Counted from the first letter of the stretch, positions 34,419 to 45,835 are shown. The stretch is 64,000 bases of DNA from Mytilinidion resinicola (GCF_010093595.1 NW_022985472.1:277168-341167), one strand, 5' to 3'. The notes: generated by a model from the sequence alone, not told the origin. Made by a program: numbers and translations.

Positions 34419-36724
34419 ATGTATGAGCATGACGTCCGTCATCAAGTCTTCGTCATTTCGAAGACCGGAGACCGGTACCATGGCCTAGCTGCGGCTAATT
34501 ATGAGACCCATCTCGGTTTCAGTAGTAGCTCTGGTGCAACAGCTCTTGAATGTGAGTAAGAGTAGAGTCTAGAAGAGACTGCTGGCATTCAAACGCTTTG
34601 ATGCTCAGACCTACGAACGTCTAAGCTCAAGTAATATTTTGGAATACAGTATGCTGATCGTAAATGCAGGCTGTCTCAGATTACTTGATATCTTCCAGAG
34701 CCCAGACAACCGAACCCTTCTTCAACATGAGCTATATGATGCAAGTTTGCTCAGTGAAGAGGATTACAACGAGGGAGAATGGAGCAAATGGCACGGATAC
34801 CGCCGGAATGAAGATTGGTTGGACGATGAAGATCGACCGGACGAAGGCCCTAGCCTCTCCAAGTTCTCGTTCATAACAACCTGCATGGTCCTCGGAATAT
34901 CCGCTGCACTGAACAGAGGCAGGGTTTCTTCTCGGCTGATACTGACTCCTTGGAATCTCCACATTGAACGGGCCGATAACGACGGTTGCAATACAATTGT
35001 CGACATCAACTAATCTTGCGGCTGTTCGGTACTGCTTCATAAGCACTCGCCCACTCCAAAATGCACTAATACGCTTGACGGGGTCTGCATTGGATGCCAC
35101 CGACTATCTGACATTCTATTACAGTAGACTAAGGGACACGCTGAAAAATAGATGGAATGACCGATACAAGAGATTAGTTCACATCTTCGGCCGCCACTCC
35201 CTCATTGACGTCGCGGCATTGGCGTCTGTATAGCCAAATTCGAGGCGCGAGAACCCTTTTTCCAAATAGAAAGGTCGTGTCGGTGATGAGCTACCAGAGC
35301 AATCTAATCTAGGTTCTAGGCAAGTTTCGCCCCGCCAAGCGTACGAAAAGGGAACACGGTCTCTCCGAGATATCTCCATGATCAAAGACTTTGAAGCGGC
35401 TTTGACTGACCAGTACTACCGCGATTAGATCACAGAAGCCGAAATTCTGCCAGATTTCTCTCGGGATTTCAGGGAATATCTTTTTGCCCATTCTAAAATG
35501 GTTGGAGCTTCACTGAATGCTCCACAAATACTACACCGAATCCTCTCCAAGACTGGCGATTTGTCCTCTGGGATGTTGGACTTGACCGTGTTCACTAAAT
35601 TGCCCGAGTCTGCAGTCAACGAAGCTTGTCATGTTGGTGAAACCCAAAACTTTAGATCTGACAGGCAATCTGCTCGTCTCACCAAAGGAACTGAGTCTTC
35701 GCCTTCTGGGGTGGCCCTTCCTACGCCAACTCATTAAGTTCGATATGCATTATAGCGTTGATGACACGATGAAACTCGTCGCACAGGCGCTTGGATGCAG
35801 CTTTCATTTCCCCGGATTGTACCAGCGAGCATTCGAGGACTTCGAGTTCACGTCTCCTCGCAACAATGGATACTCAACAAACGTGAGGGTTCCGGTCGTT
35901 CAGTTGCTTTGGGTTTGCGGCCAGAACGAGAAAATGCTGCGTCTCAGAGATGGAGGTTGCCCTTGGGCGAACTCCATCATAGACGATGACCTTGTGTTTT
36001 CCCTGCGTGACTCTGTCAGGGTTGCTGCATTTCCACTGCTACACAATTATCTGTCTGTGGAAAACATAGTCAGAGGAGTTGGCAACTTCATCAAGTATCT
36101 AGTGAGCAACCATCCCTATTGCTGGGACTTGGACAAACCTATCACATTCGACATGGGGTTAACTGGCTTCGCCGTGGCCTTCTGCTTCGCACATCAAGTC
36201 AGGTACGTTTCAGCGTCAATGGTTTTTTTTCATCCGCCTCGGCGATTCTTTTTACCAAATGCTGACGATCGTAAAGTCTGAGAATCTAGTTAATCCTCTG
36301 CCAGCCGACCTTTACCGTTTAGCAAAGAGCGTTGCAAGAGGAAGTCGCAAATCCTATCCAGAATCCCGACCGATTCGGCAAGGCGAATTGACAGTCTTGA
36401 TTACCCAAGAAGCAACCTCGATGATGGAAAACCGAATAGGTGGGATTCGGTACGCCTTAAGTCACATCTGACGAGCATGGAGATCTGAAGACAGTAGACC
36501 TAGCAGAATTCCTACAGCAGAATTTGCCCAACTGCACCGTAGCCCACGCAAAGATCGAGGCCGAATTTTCGGAGATGATAAACTACACTAGCTTTTCGGT
36601 TACGCAATGCGGGAACGATGAGCTTCAAGAGGCATTGCAAGTAGTTGCAGTGGCTGATTCTGGACTTAGAGAGAAGCTAGATATGGACGGATCGGCGTTG
36701 GCATATGACGAAGCTGGCAGCTAG
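34419..36724 (+). pseudogene. Unknown array family, copy C (degenerate)
   Basis: Starts at the ATG at 34419 (RHQVFVISKTGDRYHGLAAA), with an intron at 34552-34669 that leaves the frame to join CLRLLDIFQSPDNRTLL. Homology to copy B runs throughout but the frame breaks near 35008 (one base before NLAAVRYCF), at an in-frame TAG at 35426-35428 where copy B has Trp, and again near 35620. Later modules are preserved: MLVKPKTLDLTGN, PVVQLLWVCG, LRDGGCPWAN, LLHNYLSVENIVRGVGNFIK, VNPLPADLYRL and GGIRYAL. Confidence 0.6.
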
Positions 36725-37253
36725 ATGGCTGGGTAATGCCTACAGGATTCTAGATCAAAGCAAGGAATCTGAGATAGGTATCGAGGGAATTGTTGAAGAA
36801 TCGTATTCCGATTCACTTATGACAAGTCACTTGTGAGTTCAGACAGCGAGTCAATGAAGATCACGACATCGAGGTTTTCATGCAAGTAGACGGAAGGAAC
36901 TATCTCCTGCTTTCCTGTTGGAATCGGAATAGCCCTTCAGTTACTAGGACTTCAAGTTCAGTTTGTTTTGGCCAGGTGAAGTGTTCGTAATGTGTGAATG
37001 GAAGTAAAACTTTGTCACTACTCCACTGTCTACACAACACAATGAATGACTCCAAAGTGGAATCTCGAATCTTCTATCATTTCTCAACTCACTTCGGATG
37101 AAAGTATTGCCAAGAGTGCGGCCACACAATACACCAGGCAGCAAACGGAATCTGCCGCGCGCTGAGTTCCTCCAGAGAGGCGCCCCACCTTTCACCTCAC
37201 ACCTACACCACACCTGTCAACTCCAAAACGGTTGCAGGCCATTGCATCTCATT
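36725..37253. other. Spacer within the array, no gene seen
   Basis: Between copies C and D; nothing recognised. Confidence 0.3.
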
Positions 37254-39561
37254 ATGGCGCAGCTACATCACCATCTCACTATGGCGCAGCCACATCAGGT
37301 CTACATCATTGCAAAGATTGGAGACAGATACTGTGGGCTTGTCGCCGCGGTTCATCCAAGCATGTACGACGACAGCTAACTTTTGACCAGTAAGTGAAGA
37401 GAACATGGGTCTCGAAGTGACCGCCCTAGCAAGGACTATCCAAAGACTGATCCGACACATAGGCTATCTCGCGGCGCTCAACATCTTTCAAGACCCAGCA
37501 AATCGAACACTTCTCCGCCATGAGCTTAAGACCGCCGAAGCGCTTGCCGAAGAAGGTGGTTGGTTTGACAAAATGGAGCGAAGCGGCCGTGGCGACGATT
37601 ATAATCCGGTGCCTGTTGGAACAGCCGATTGTGATGACTTCTACTCATCGAAGTTCCCATTTATCACAACTTGCGTATTACTTGGCATGACTTCAGAGCT
37701 GAAAATTAGTCGGAATGCCGAATACTCCTTTATCCGCGGAGTGTGCATTTTGGCGATGGCGATGATGGGCGTGAAGATGATTTCGTTCCTGATGACAACA
37801 TGATCATTGATATCACGAATCCTGCTGCCGTTCGGTATTGTTTCGTCAAGTTAGGCGATTCTAACAGCGAAACCCTTGACAAAGATGGATATCGCCAAGC
37901 TGCACGCTGGACGATGGCTCCCATAACAGCTTCTGAATACCTTTCTACATATGGCAGAAAAAATGGATGCGACTGGTATGCTAGGTTCGGCGAGTTGCTT
38001 CCACAGTACTCTCTTTGGCCCCTCATAGACTTGAAGACTCTACAATCAGCCTGGCCAGGGCTGGGATGGGTGGGACGTGTCCAAGCTGGGCTGGACGACG
38101 AGGATCCAGTGGCGCTGGAGTTGTCTTCTTCGAACCCTCCGCGCAGTACTGTTGGCTCTTCTACCACCAGTGTGCTCCAAGAAACTTTAAACATCCTATC
38201 CCGTACTTTGGACGATCCCAGACATCAGGCCTGGATGTCAGGAATCAAGGTCTCGACTGATTTCTTCCAGACATTCCGCGATTTCCTGTTCGCTCACCCA
38301 GACATCAACATGGCTTCCGGAGTGCTGGATTTGAGCATGTTCCCCGATCTTCTAGTGTCGACGGTGAAACTCAGGGTTTCCGGCCTACGTGCCTAGCCAA
38401 TTACAACTTCTACAGAGAGGGGTTGGGGTACGGTGGCCTACCCTGCCTACCGCTGCCTACTGCTGCCTCTAATTAGTACTTATGCCTACGCTCCCTATGT
38501 AGTATATAGTCTGCTCGTACGGCTTCACAAATCAAACAGAGTTCACGTCAATTTGCAACCTAAGTGTGAAAGACCTCATCGCTATCGTGAAACCAAAGTC
38601 TGTGGATCTCACGTGGAATGTCCACGCTACCCTAGATTTCCTTGCTCAAGTGTCCAAATCGGCACCCTTCCTTCATGAGATCATCAAGTTCGACAACCAG
38701 CTCTCGTTAGAGGATATCGAGAACGCCAGCTCTGAAATTTTAGCTCGAATAGTCTCGCCGGAACTTTTTCGCCGTTCTTTCAGAGAACCCCCGCCCATAT
38801 CTCCTATAGTTTATAGCAGCAGCGTCGATATGCGGAGCAAGAGCCCGATCATTCAGCTACTCCTGGCCCAGACTAATTACATTATTACTGGCGCTGGTAG
38901 CTATGACGTTTCTACATTCGCATTGTGGGATCACCACCTTAGCATCGAAAATTTAGTGCGAGGGGTGGCTCGGCTCATTGAATATCTGGCGAAGAGGGGA
39001 CAGGAATGGGAAGAAGAGGAAGAGGCGTTGACAGCACTAGCAGCGGCTTACTGCTTTGCACTTTCAGGTCATGTAAGTAACTACTGGAAGATATTTGAAT
39101 GCTTGTCGCTGATAACCCCCTGGTCAAGAACACAGGTCAACGCGTTACCAGCCTATCTCTTCGGCCTCGCGTACATTGAGATGGATCCGAAGGACTGGGA
39201 TATAGCGGGTGGCCTGGACATGCAACGCCCGCGACCGATTCAGACCGGAGAGTGGACCATCGCAATCATCCAACACCGAGAGATCAAAGTTGAAGAATGT
39301 CACAAATACAAGGCCAATGCTTTACGCTACGCCTTCCTAACAGCTGATGAAGCCGGGAATAAGTTGCTGTTCGACCTGCCAGAGTTCCTTCAGATCTACA
39401 ACCACCAAGCACCCAAGAACAAGGCGCTTGGGGACTACTTCAAAGAACAGATGGAGTATTGCAAGACTTTCCTCCCTTCATCGAACCAAGAGGTAAGGAG
39501 AAACCGATATGCGGGCTCCCGCCCACACAAATGCGATGATCTCGAGATTCAGGAAGTCTAG
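37254..39561 (+). pseudogene. Unknown array family, copy D (with inserted element)
   Basis: Begins MAQ...QPHQVYIIAKIGDRYCGLVAA, continues with LNIFQDPANRTLLRHEL and FITTCVLLGMTSELKISR, then shifts frame near 37710. It resumes with DNMIIDITNPAAVRYCFVK and HQAWMSGIKVSTDFFQTF. After GVLDLSMFPDLLVSTVK the frame is split by a 197-bp element (38369-38565), then DLIAIVKPKSVDLTWNVHA continues in the original frame. The tail has HHLSIENLVRGVARLIEYL, LAAAYCFALSGH, an intron, VNALPAYLFGL, GEWTIAIIQHREIK and LRYAFLTADEAGN. The initial ATG could also be 37281. Confidence 0.6.
38369..38565 (+). mobile_element. 197-bp TIR element, 5-bp target duplication (copy 1)
   Basis: Inserted in copy D. GTGAA flanks it on both sides (38364-38368 and 38566-38570). 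Ends are ACTCAGG...CCTAAGT, a short imperfect inverted repeat. Internal words TATATAGTCTGC, CGTACGGCTTC and CAGAGTTCACGTCAATTT are shared in order with the element at 47741-47993. A solo LTR of unusual termini or a non-autonomous DNA element both fit; no coding capacity. Confidence 0.75.
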
Positions 39562-40260
39562 GAAGGAATTCCGAAGGGTGGTGTCATATATGCAGGACCC
39601 TACTAGGCGCACAAATTCTCGTGCAGAGCTACTGATACAGTACTCCGTTATAAGTCTCTATGGATGCCGGCCGACGTCAGTGGTACTTCAGCACATTCAT
39701 ACAGATTGGAAGACACGGAGTTTGATCCCTCTGAACGACCTCCAAACTTGCTAGGTAGACTAAGACAGCTGTGGCTCAGCATAACGTGTGCAGAGTTCTG
39801 GGGGTCCATGGGAAGTACAAAAGGCAACGGCGGCACTTTTGAGGAGATATGGTAGCTGGTGTAACTAAGAAAATACAAGAAAAGTTATGGTTATCTTCCA
39901 ATACCAAACGCTGGCGATAGTGTCCATAGTGATGCACGACTCGATCCGAAAGAATTACTCACATTCTCACAGGGAAGGGTCCAAGGCTGCATAGACGCGT
40001 GGTCGGGCACGCAATGTATCTCCAACGACTCTTCGTCTACCAATCTAACTTTTACGCGGTTTGGTTCGCTGATTTTGTTGACACTAGTGACCAGGGCGAG
40101 CGCATACAGTCTATTTGCCTTGGAATGGGACACTGCGTGATCGTTTCCTCCCGACGTCTGCCAAAACGGCTTTCATGCGGTTCGATTCGATACTTTTGCT
40201 ACCATTTGTACCCAGTATCTACCTGAGCGGCCATCGTGTGGTCTCATCCTCCGGGGATGT
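39562..40260. other. Intergenic sequence, no gene seen
   Basis: 3' flank of the array; short open frames without recognisable motifs. Confidence 0.3.
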
Positions 40261-40280
40261 CATATCTCAGCTGTTGGTCT

Positions 40281-40500
40281 CACGTGCTCTCCACGTGCTC
40301 CTTACATCCCGTCCTCCACATCTCCTATAAATCCTCGACCTCGTCCACCTAGACTTCCTTCTCCGTGGAAGCCCTCGTCCGAGGATCAAAAAGGATTCAC
40401 TGGACCCTGCATGGTTCTGGCAGTGGATGATCAAAAGAGAGGCCGAAAGGCGGCCATGGTTCGGATCAAAATTCCACTGTACACTCTGCCATGGTGCCGC
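40281..40500 (+). repeat. Half-unit with TATA and GATCAAAA modules
   Basis: CACGTG at 40281 and 40292, TATAAAT at 40326-40332, a C/T-rich start region, then GAGGATCAAAAAGG, ATGGTTCTGG...GATCAAAA, ATGGTTCGGATCAAAA and ATGGTGCCGCC...GATAAAA. It matches the organisation of units A-C at 12.3-15 kb. No clear divergent partner was found. Confidence 0.5.
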
Positions 40501-41135
40501 CTGGGTTTTGGGAAGATAAAACACCTCGACGACGAGAGCACTGACAATGGCTAGGCGGCAGAACTGTGAAATATGTTGAAGAAACGCCCGATGATGTTGG
40601 GAGGGGCTTGGAGCGCGGAGGGGTCAACGGAAGTTGAGGATGATGAGCTTCAGGGATGTGGAATGGCGAACGTTGGCAGTTCAGGGGAAAGAGCGGTAGT
40701 GTTGACAGCACGGGGGAGATGATAGAGTGAGGGCATGAGAATGGGCGCAGGTAGTGTCCAATTTGAAATGATGATGAACGAGAACCAGACACTGCCGTAG
40801 ATCTGGCTATTCGCACTGTTGATCTAACCAATGAAGGAGTTCGATAACTGTAGTTTGCCCAAATCCCAATGGAAAAGTTGTCTAAAGCAGGACAGCATGT
40901 TTGTGGCAGCTTTTTACGTCTTCTAGCCAAGCCTGATCAGAGGTCATGTGATAGGCATGTGACTTGACATTGTGCCTATCGAGGCGAGGCTTCTCCAATT
41001 ATCTCTTAATGAGAGGAATGCACGTCATATGAGCCGATTAGTAGTAAACAAGGAAGCGCTGAAGGCAGAGAAATGTATAAACAGAACTAGTTGAGATTAG
41101 TGTACAAACAGTCGGGGCTGGCATTTCTACTCTTA
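40501..41135. other. Intergenic sequence, no gene seen
   Basis: Continuation of the half-unit at its left edge (for example GATGTTGGGAGGGGC near 40592); otherwise nothing recognised. Confidence 0.3.
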
Positions 41136-42434
41136 TCATGACTTCGACTGTGCTTCTGAATCACCTTCTGCCATACCCGACCCTGCTGTCTTCTGTGCCA
41201 ATTGCGCCTCATAATCCTTAACACAAGGAGCAAAGAACAACTTCCCTGTAGCCGCCCGCTGGAGCGTCTTCAGGAAGACCGTCAACCACAAAAGCACGAC
41301 CGTCACCGAGAAGATCGTTCCTAGCACTTTGAAGAAATCACTTGGTAGATCTTTTGCGAGCGTAGTCGTCGCGACTGTATACACCCCTAACGGGAACGTG
41401 AAACCCCACCAACCCATGTTGAAGGGGAATCTACTCCGGCTGATACTCGCGAGGGCAAAGAAGAGCCACACGAGCCCATAGCCCCAGATTATCAGGGCTG
41501 CGTAGTTCCCGAGATTGTAGAAGAAGCGACCGCTATCGGGTTCGAAGGTTCCTGTGATTGGGAATATCTTCAAGGCGACTTTGCCGAGCTGCATCAAGGC
41601 AAAACTGCCTTGACCAATCGGACCGAGTGGGAGGAAGACTGAGACGATCACCTCGCGTGGTGGGAGGTGGTGGATGGTTAGGCGGTGGAAGTACATGACT
41701 AAGATTACCATCGCGAGCGGGAAGCCAGTGCCCCAGAGGATGTAAGAGATGATAACCGTCCATAGCGCGTGCTGAGGGTTTGGAAGGACTTCGGCTACGA
41801 TGCCGCCGGAAGCGGATGCAACAATAGTGCTGACAATGGGGAGGAGCCATGCCGCCGTTATGGTTGAGAGATCGGATTTATGGTTACTCATGATTACGAA
41901 GGGGAGTGAGAAACATGTCGTGATGGAGATGGCTGCGTCGATCCACCAGAGAGTCCAAGCCAAGGTTACTGCCCAAGGACCCCATGCAGGTACGCAGACG
42001 AAGACAATCATATTGATGATAGTAGCTAGGCCCATTGGAAATGTCCCGACAAAGAGCGATTGCACAGGATGCCGTATCATGAATGTGAAGAGCCCTTTAA
42101 ACATGACATATCGGAGGACTGAGATCGCTAAGAAAGTGAGGAATAGGAGGACGTTCAGGCAGAAAATGGCCACTGAGATCCAATATAGCCATCGGCCGTT
42201 ATAAGGTAGGTTATGAAGGAGAATGGAGGCGATGCCCGTGCCCATGTTCACAGAGAACCATGATGGAGTGAAGTTGATGACGATCTTTCGCCACCCGCGG
42301 CTATTTCTCTCGCGGATTTGCTTCTCCAGGTCCTGGACGGCATACTGGCTGGTATTGGTGTGGCACTCATGCTGGAAGGTATCGCTGGTGCTTTGGTGGA
42401 CTTGACAATTGGCGAAGGTTGCTGATGGATCCAT
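41136..42434 (-). CDS. SSU1: Sulfite efflux pump, TDT family
   Basis: Plasma-membrane transporter of the tellurite-resistance/dicarboxylate (TDT) family; fungal Ssu1 proteins export sulfite. Single exon, 432 residues, intact. About 45 hydrophilic N-terminal residues precede the first signature WRKIVINFTPSWFSVNMGTGIASILLH (given as two parts: WRKIVINFTPSWFS, then VNMGTGIASILLH). About ten hydrophobic segments follow, including FPMGLATIINMIVF, PREVIVSVFLPLGPIGQGSF and FNMGWWGFTFPLGVY, all placed as in Ssu1. The C-terminal tail is short and polar. Malate permeases of the same family are the alternative, but the N-terminal signature favours sulfite. Confidence 0.9.
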   Translation of the reverse strand: MDPSATFANCQVHQSTSDTFQHECHTNTSQYAVQDLEKQIRERNSRGWRKIVINFTPSWFSVNMGTGIASILLHNLPYNGRWLYWISVAIFCLNVLLFLTFLAISVLRYVMFKGLFTFMIRHPVQSLFVGTFPMGLATIINMIVFVCVPAWGPWAVTLAWTLWWIDAAISITTCFSLPFVIMSNHKSDLSTITAAWLLPIVSTIVASASGGIVAEVLPNPQHALWTVIISYILWGTGFPLAMVILVMYFHRLTIHHLPPREVIVSVFLPLGPIGQGSFALMQLGKVALKIFPITGTFEPDSGRFFYNLGNYAALIIWGYGLVWLFFALASISRSRFPFNMGWWGFTFPLGVYTVATTTLAKDLPSDFFKVLGTIFSVTVVLLWLTVFLKTLQRAATGKLFFAPCVKDYEAQLAQKTAGSGMAEGDSEAQSKS

Positions 42435-42992
42435 GATGGCCGGAAGAGGCGATGTGCTTCGATCGGCAGCCGGGATTGTTGTCGTTGGGACAATGTTGAA
42501 AACAATGTCTCTACTTCAGTGTGGCGTTAGTCCTTGTATGTCTGTGTTTTTCCACTGATGAAGGACGAGTAGATATATTATTTATGATAAGCGATGTTCA
42601 CTGCACAGTCATCAAAGAAGAGCTTTCACGTCATGCCGCACGGCGCTCAGGCCGAGCCCGAGAGGATGCTAGCCTCTTTTGGTGTTATTAGTCCAGATTT
42701 GGATCAGCATCACTTCCCCCAATTCTGAAGGGCGAAATACCCGTTGAAAGAGTTATTAATGCAACAGCCATGAGAAGAAACACAAAAAGCCTATTAAAGC
42801 CGAACAAATTTCACCAAAACCTCGAATTGGAAGCAAAATAGAAAACGGTACGTCTCAACCAAACCATGATTCAAAGTGCGGCTCATGGCCATTTACCTTA
42901 AGATGAAATTTTTGTATTCGTTCCAGGTTGTTAAAGGCTCCCTTCAGCGACGAGAGGGCAACGATGGTACCCTCCGCTGCAACGGTCTCGCC
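42435..42992. other. Intergenic sequence, no gene seen
   Basis: 5' region of the SSU1 gene on the minus strand and 3' flank of the HET gene. Nothing else recognised. Confidence 0.3.
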
Positions 42993-44315
42993 TTATATCC
43001 CGACATGTTTACACACGCGCTCAATGATGATATCAGCTACTCGATCGTCGATATTTAACATCTTCCTCAGGCTCCAGATGAACGATTTTTGTCGCCGAGA
43101 AATGTTGTCTCTGAAATTCCATGATGCTGTTTCAGACGTGTAAGCGTCAACACTCTCATGGATTTCCTCTTCATGTAGCTCATTCAATCCCAGCTTCAGA
43201 ACATTTTCAAACAGCCTGGAGACAGACACACGGCCATAGTCGGGCGAAATCCCTGGAGCATCTAAGATCCCCAAAAGGCCCCAGATCTTGTCCCTTAGGT
43301 CAGAGCAGCCTTGATCTCGGAAGTCGTACGTCGCCCTCCATACCGGAATAGGTTTTCTCGCTCGATCCCATTCGTACTTATGCCCAAAGATGAGCCCAGC
43401 TTTGCCCCAGTTGAGTACAGGTTGCCCATGAAGAATGTGTCTAGTCTTTACTTTCTTTCCCGAATTGTTGAAAGGGTGGTTGGAGACGAATGCGTCGTAG
43501 TCGAATAATCGAGAGAAATCTGACCATCGCCAGCTCCAATGGCCGTATTGTATCGTGATTTCCCGGGCTAGCATGATTTCTTGTACAACCCAAAGGCGAG
43601 TCCAGTAGGGTTCTGAACAGATGTCCTGGAAAAGAGAATGCTCGCTTGTTTCCCAGTTTTCAGGGCCTTTTCTTTTGGTCAAGACAACATCTAAATCGTG
43701 GCAACGCCAGTGCTCTAAGTAGTCCTGGCATCCTAGCCATACAATAACACTGTCGGCATTCCTATAAATGTTACCCATGAGCTTCACCTGTTGACTTTTC
43801 TCTTTGCTTCTGCTCTGATTGATGCAAATGGCATCGATAAATATTAGTCCATAGAAGTGGTGGTTTTTGTTTGCCGAGACTGATAAGAATTTCCAGAGAG
43901 TCCTGCTGACATAGAAGGGGTTTCCAGATACCTCGATGGTATGCGGGTTATGGGATGGCTGTCCCCATGCATATGAGAGAGCTTTGTAGTGAAGGCTTTC
44001 GAGATCATCGACGTTGAAATTACGAATCGTATATTCGCATCCTCCTATCTGTGCACGATGTATCTCAAGCATCCGAACCTGAGTTTCCGGGTTGAAGTCT
44101 GACTGATCAGGATTCATCTTATCCCAAACATCGCTCGAGTTCCCGAGCGCATCTAGGCCTTTATCTTGCACTGTATCGGTGTCTTCTCGAGGTCCCTGAG
44201 TCCTTGGCCATTCGGTGTTCCATTCCGTGGGATCGTCCTGGATGTCGTTTCGGCTGACGCCTTCATCGGCGTGGCCAGGACCATTGCGACCAGCCTCGAA
44301 CAATCCATAGCCCAT
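42993..44315 (-). CDS. HET-domain protein (heterokaryon incompatibility)
   Basis: 440 residues in one exon from the ATG at 44315. The HET domain is clear: YKALSYAWGQP (block 1), FIDAICINQSRSKEKSQQVKLM (read as FIDAICINQ then a Q-V-K-L-M segment; block 2) and PYWTRLWVVQEIMLA (block 3). HET-domain proteins trigger cell death on fusion of incompatible hyphae; the partner of this one is unknown. About 100 residues precede the domain. The C-terminal part (CSDLRDKIWGLLGI, SPDYGRVSVSRLFENVL) is the usual extension of the class. Confidence 0.9.
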   Translation of the reverse strand: MGYGLFEAGRNGPGHADEGVSRNDIQDDPTEWNTEWPRTQGPREDTDTVQDKGLDALGNSSDVWDKMNPDQSDFNPETQVRMLEIHRAQIGGCEYTIRNFNVDDLESLHYKALSYAWGQPSHNPHTIEVSGNPFYVSRTLWKFLSVSANKNHHFYGLIFIDAICINQSRSKEKSQQVKLMGNIYRNADSVIVWLGCQDYLEHWRCHDLDVVLTKRKGPENWETSEHSLFQDICSEPYWTRLWVVQEIMLAREITIQYGHWSWRWSDFSRLFDYDAFVSNHPFNNSGKKVKTRHILHGQPVLNWGKAGLIFGHKYEWDRARKPIPVWRATYDFRDQGCSDLRDKIWGLLGILDAPGISPDYGRVSVSRLFENVLKLGLNELHEEEIHESVDAYTSETASWNFRDNISRRQKSFIWSLRKMLNIDDRVADIIIERVCKHVGI

Positions 44316-45835
44316 CCCGAGTGAAATCAATGTCGACTCGGTCTGTGCGAGGGAAGATGTCTAGTCACGGTTCATACTAGCGGTCGTGTTCTGGTTGCTT
44401 GAGGAGCACGCGATGTTGAGGATCGTAGAACATCTTCTGCCTGATGAGACCCGACCCCTCAGTAACCCAAGACATGGGCAAGTCACATATACCAATCAGC
44501 GCAATCCTCGCTCTTACACCTCGTATTTATAGAAAATGCTTATCTTAGATATTCTACGTGCCGATGAGCTTATTGGCAAAAGTACGATCATGGAAAATTA
44601 TTGTTAGCCTACTTCTACCCCAGAACTGATATCTCGGCGCTAGACGCTTTTGGGGAAAGTTATCGTGAGATTCGGCGAGTTGGCGTCGCGAATTATGGGG
44701 AGGATTGAGCGAATGAGGCGGAGAGCTCGAAGGGGATCATGGGAAGAGCGGGTAGCAAGGGCGGTAATGTATCCTCCAATTCTGTGCTAGCGTAGATTAC
44801 TGCTAGTGAAATTACGCCCCACATCCATCCCAACTCCGTCCACCAACCTCAACCTGACACCACACGTTCTTCGATCTATGATCTCATGCTGCCCATCTTC
44901 ATAAAGAGCATACTAGAAGACAGATTAGGGTAGGTCTCATTATATATGTAGACGATACCCGCACGTACTCCTGGAGTTGTAAGGGAGCGATGGCAGGTTT
45001 GATATCACATGGCAGCTGAAAGATTCGATACTTTGGCCCCGTATCTTAGCCGCGGATGCTATAAATTAGCATTAAATTGTAGCCTTTCTCCGATGCCATC
45101 TCCGATCGGAGGAATGTGTACGACTTGGGCTCAGGGATCTTCCGGTGGACCAGGAGCAGCAACTTGACGACTGGCTCGTTTCTTCGCAGGAGCTGGAGAT
45201 CAACCAATTTGCTTCAAGCGTCGTCCACCATACTTATCGCCGAATGCACTTCATAAGTTCGAAGGAAGAGATGAGACTGGCTAAAGATGTTCCATAGGGT
45301 GGTCAAGTGTAAGTGCCTCTGGATCTCGCTTTTCCCTTTGTTATACGGGAAAACAAAGACTCGGGCTGTCTTCGACTTATTACCGACAGCTTTTTCAAGG
45401 AATCATAGCCAGAGAAGTAAAAAAAGAGTAGGAGTTCGACAAACAGAGGACTGTGTTCTGCGCGAATCTCCATGAGAGGCTGCTAGACTCATGGATCCCT
45501 TATGAAGCTTGGTAGACTGAGGCGCAGTGTCTCCGTGGATACCGACGATGGCCTCGCCCATGTCATAGTCATGTACGAAACATGCACATCTCACTTCAAC
45601 TCTCCCGCGCATGGTAACCCGGTGATCGAACCCCAAAAACGCTGACAATGTGCGAATTGTGAGTGGTTGAAAGCTTAGCTTCTTAAGTCCGCCACTATCG
45701 CCGAACTCGGTCTCGGACCCTTAGGCGTCCCAAGGCCGGGCGTACCAATGGAGTCATAAGAGTCGACATCCTACCCAAATTTGTCAAAAACATTTCCTAC
45801 GAATAGCTCAAAGTACCTGCAATTTTTAAACTACA
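44316..45835. other. Intergenic sequence, no gene seen
   Basis: About 1.5 kb without a supported gene. Short open frames at 45287-45475 (plus) and 45403-45648 (minus) show no motifs. Confidence 0.3.

Noticed and set aside
38369..38565. Reading the copy D insertion as an ordinary spliceosomal intron
   Set aside because: The flanking GTGAA duplication and the second genomic copy show that it is an inserted element; with its present donor the spliced frame would also be shifted.
40466..40930. 154-codon minus-strand frame
   Set aside because: Ser/Pro-rich, no motif, overlaps the TATA/GATCAAAA half-unit.
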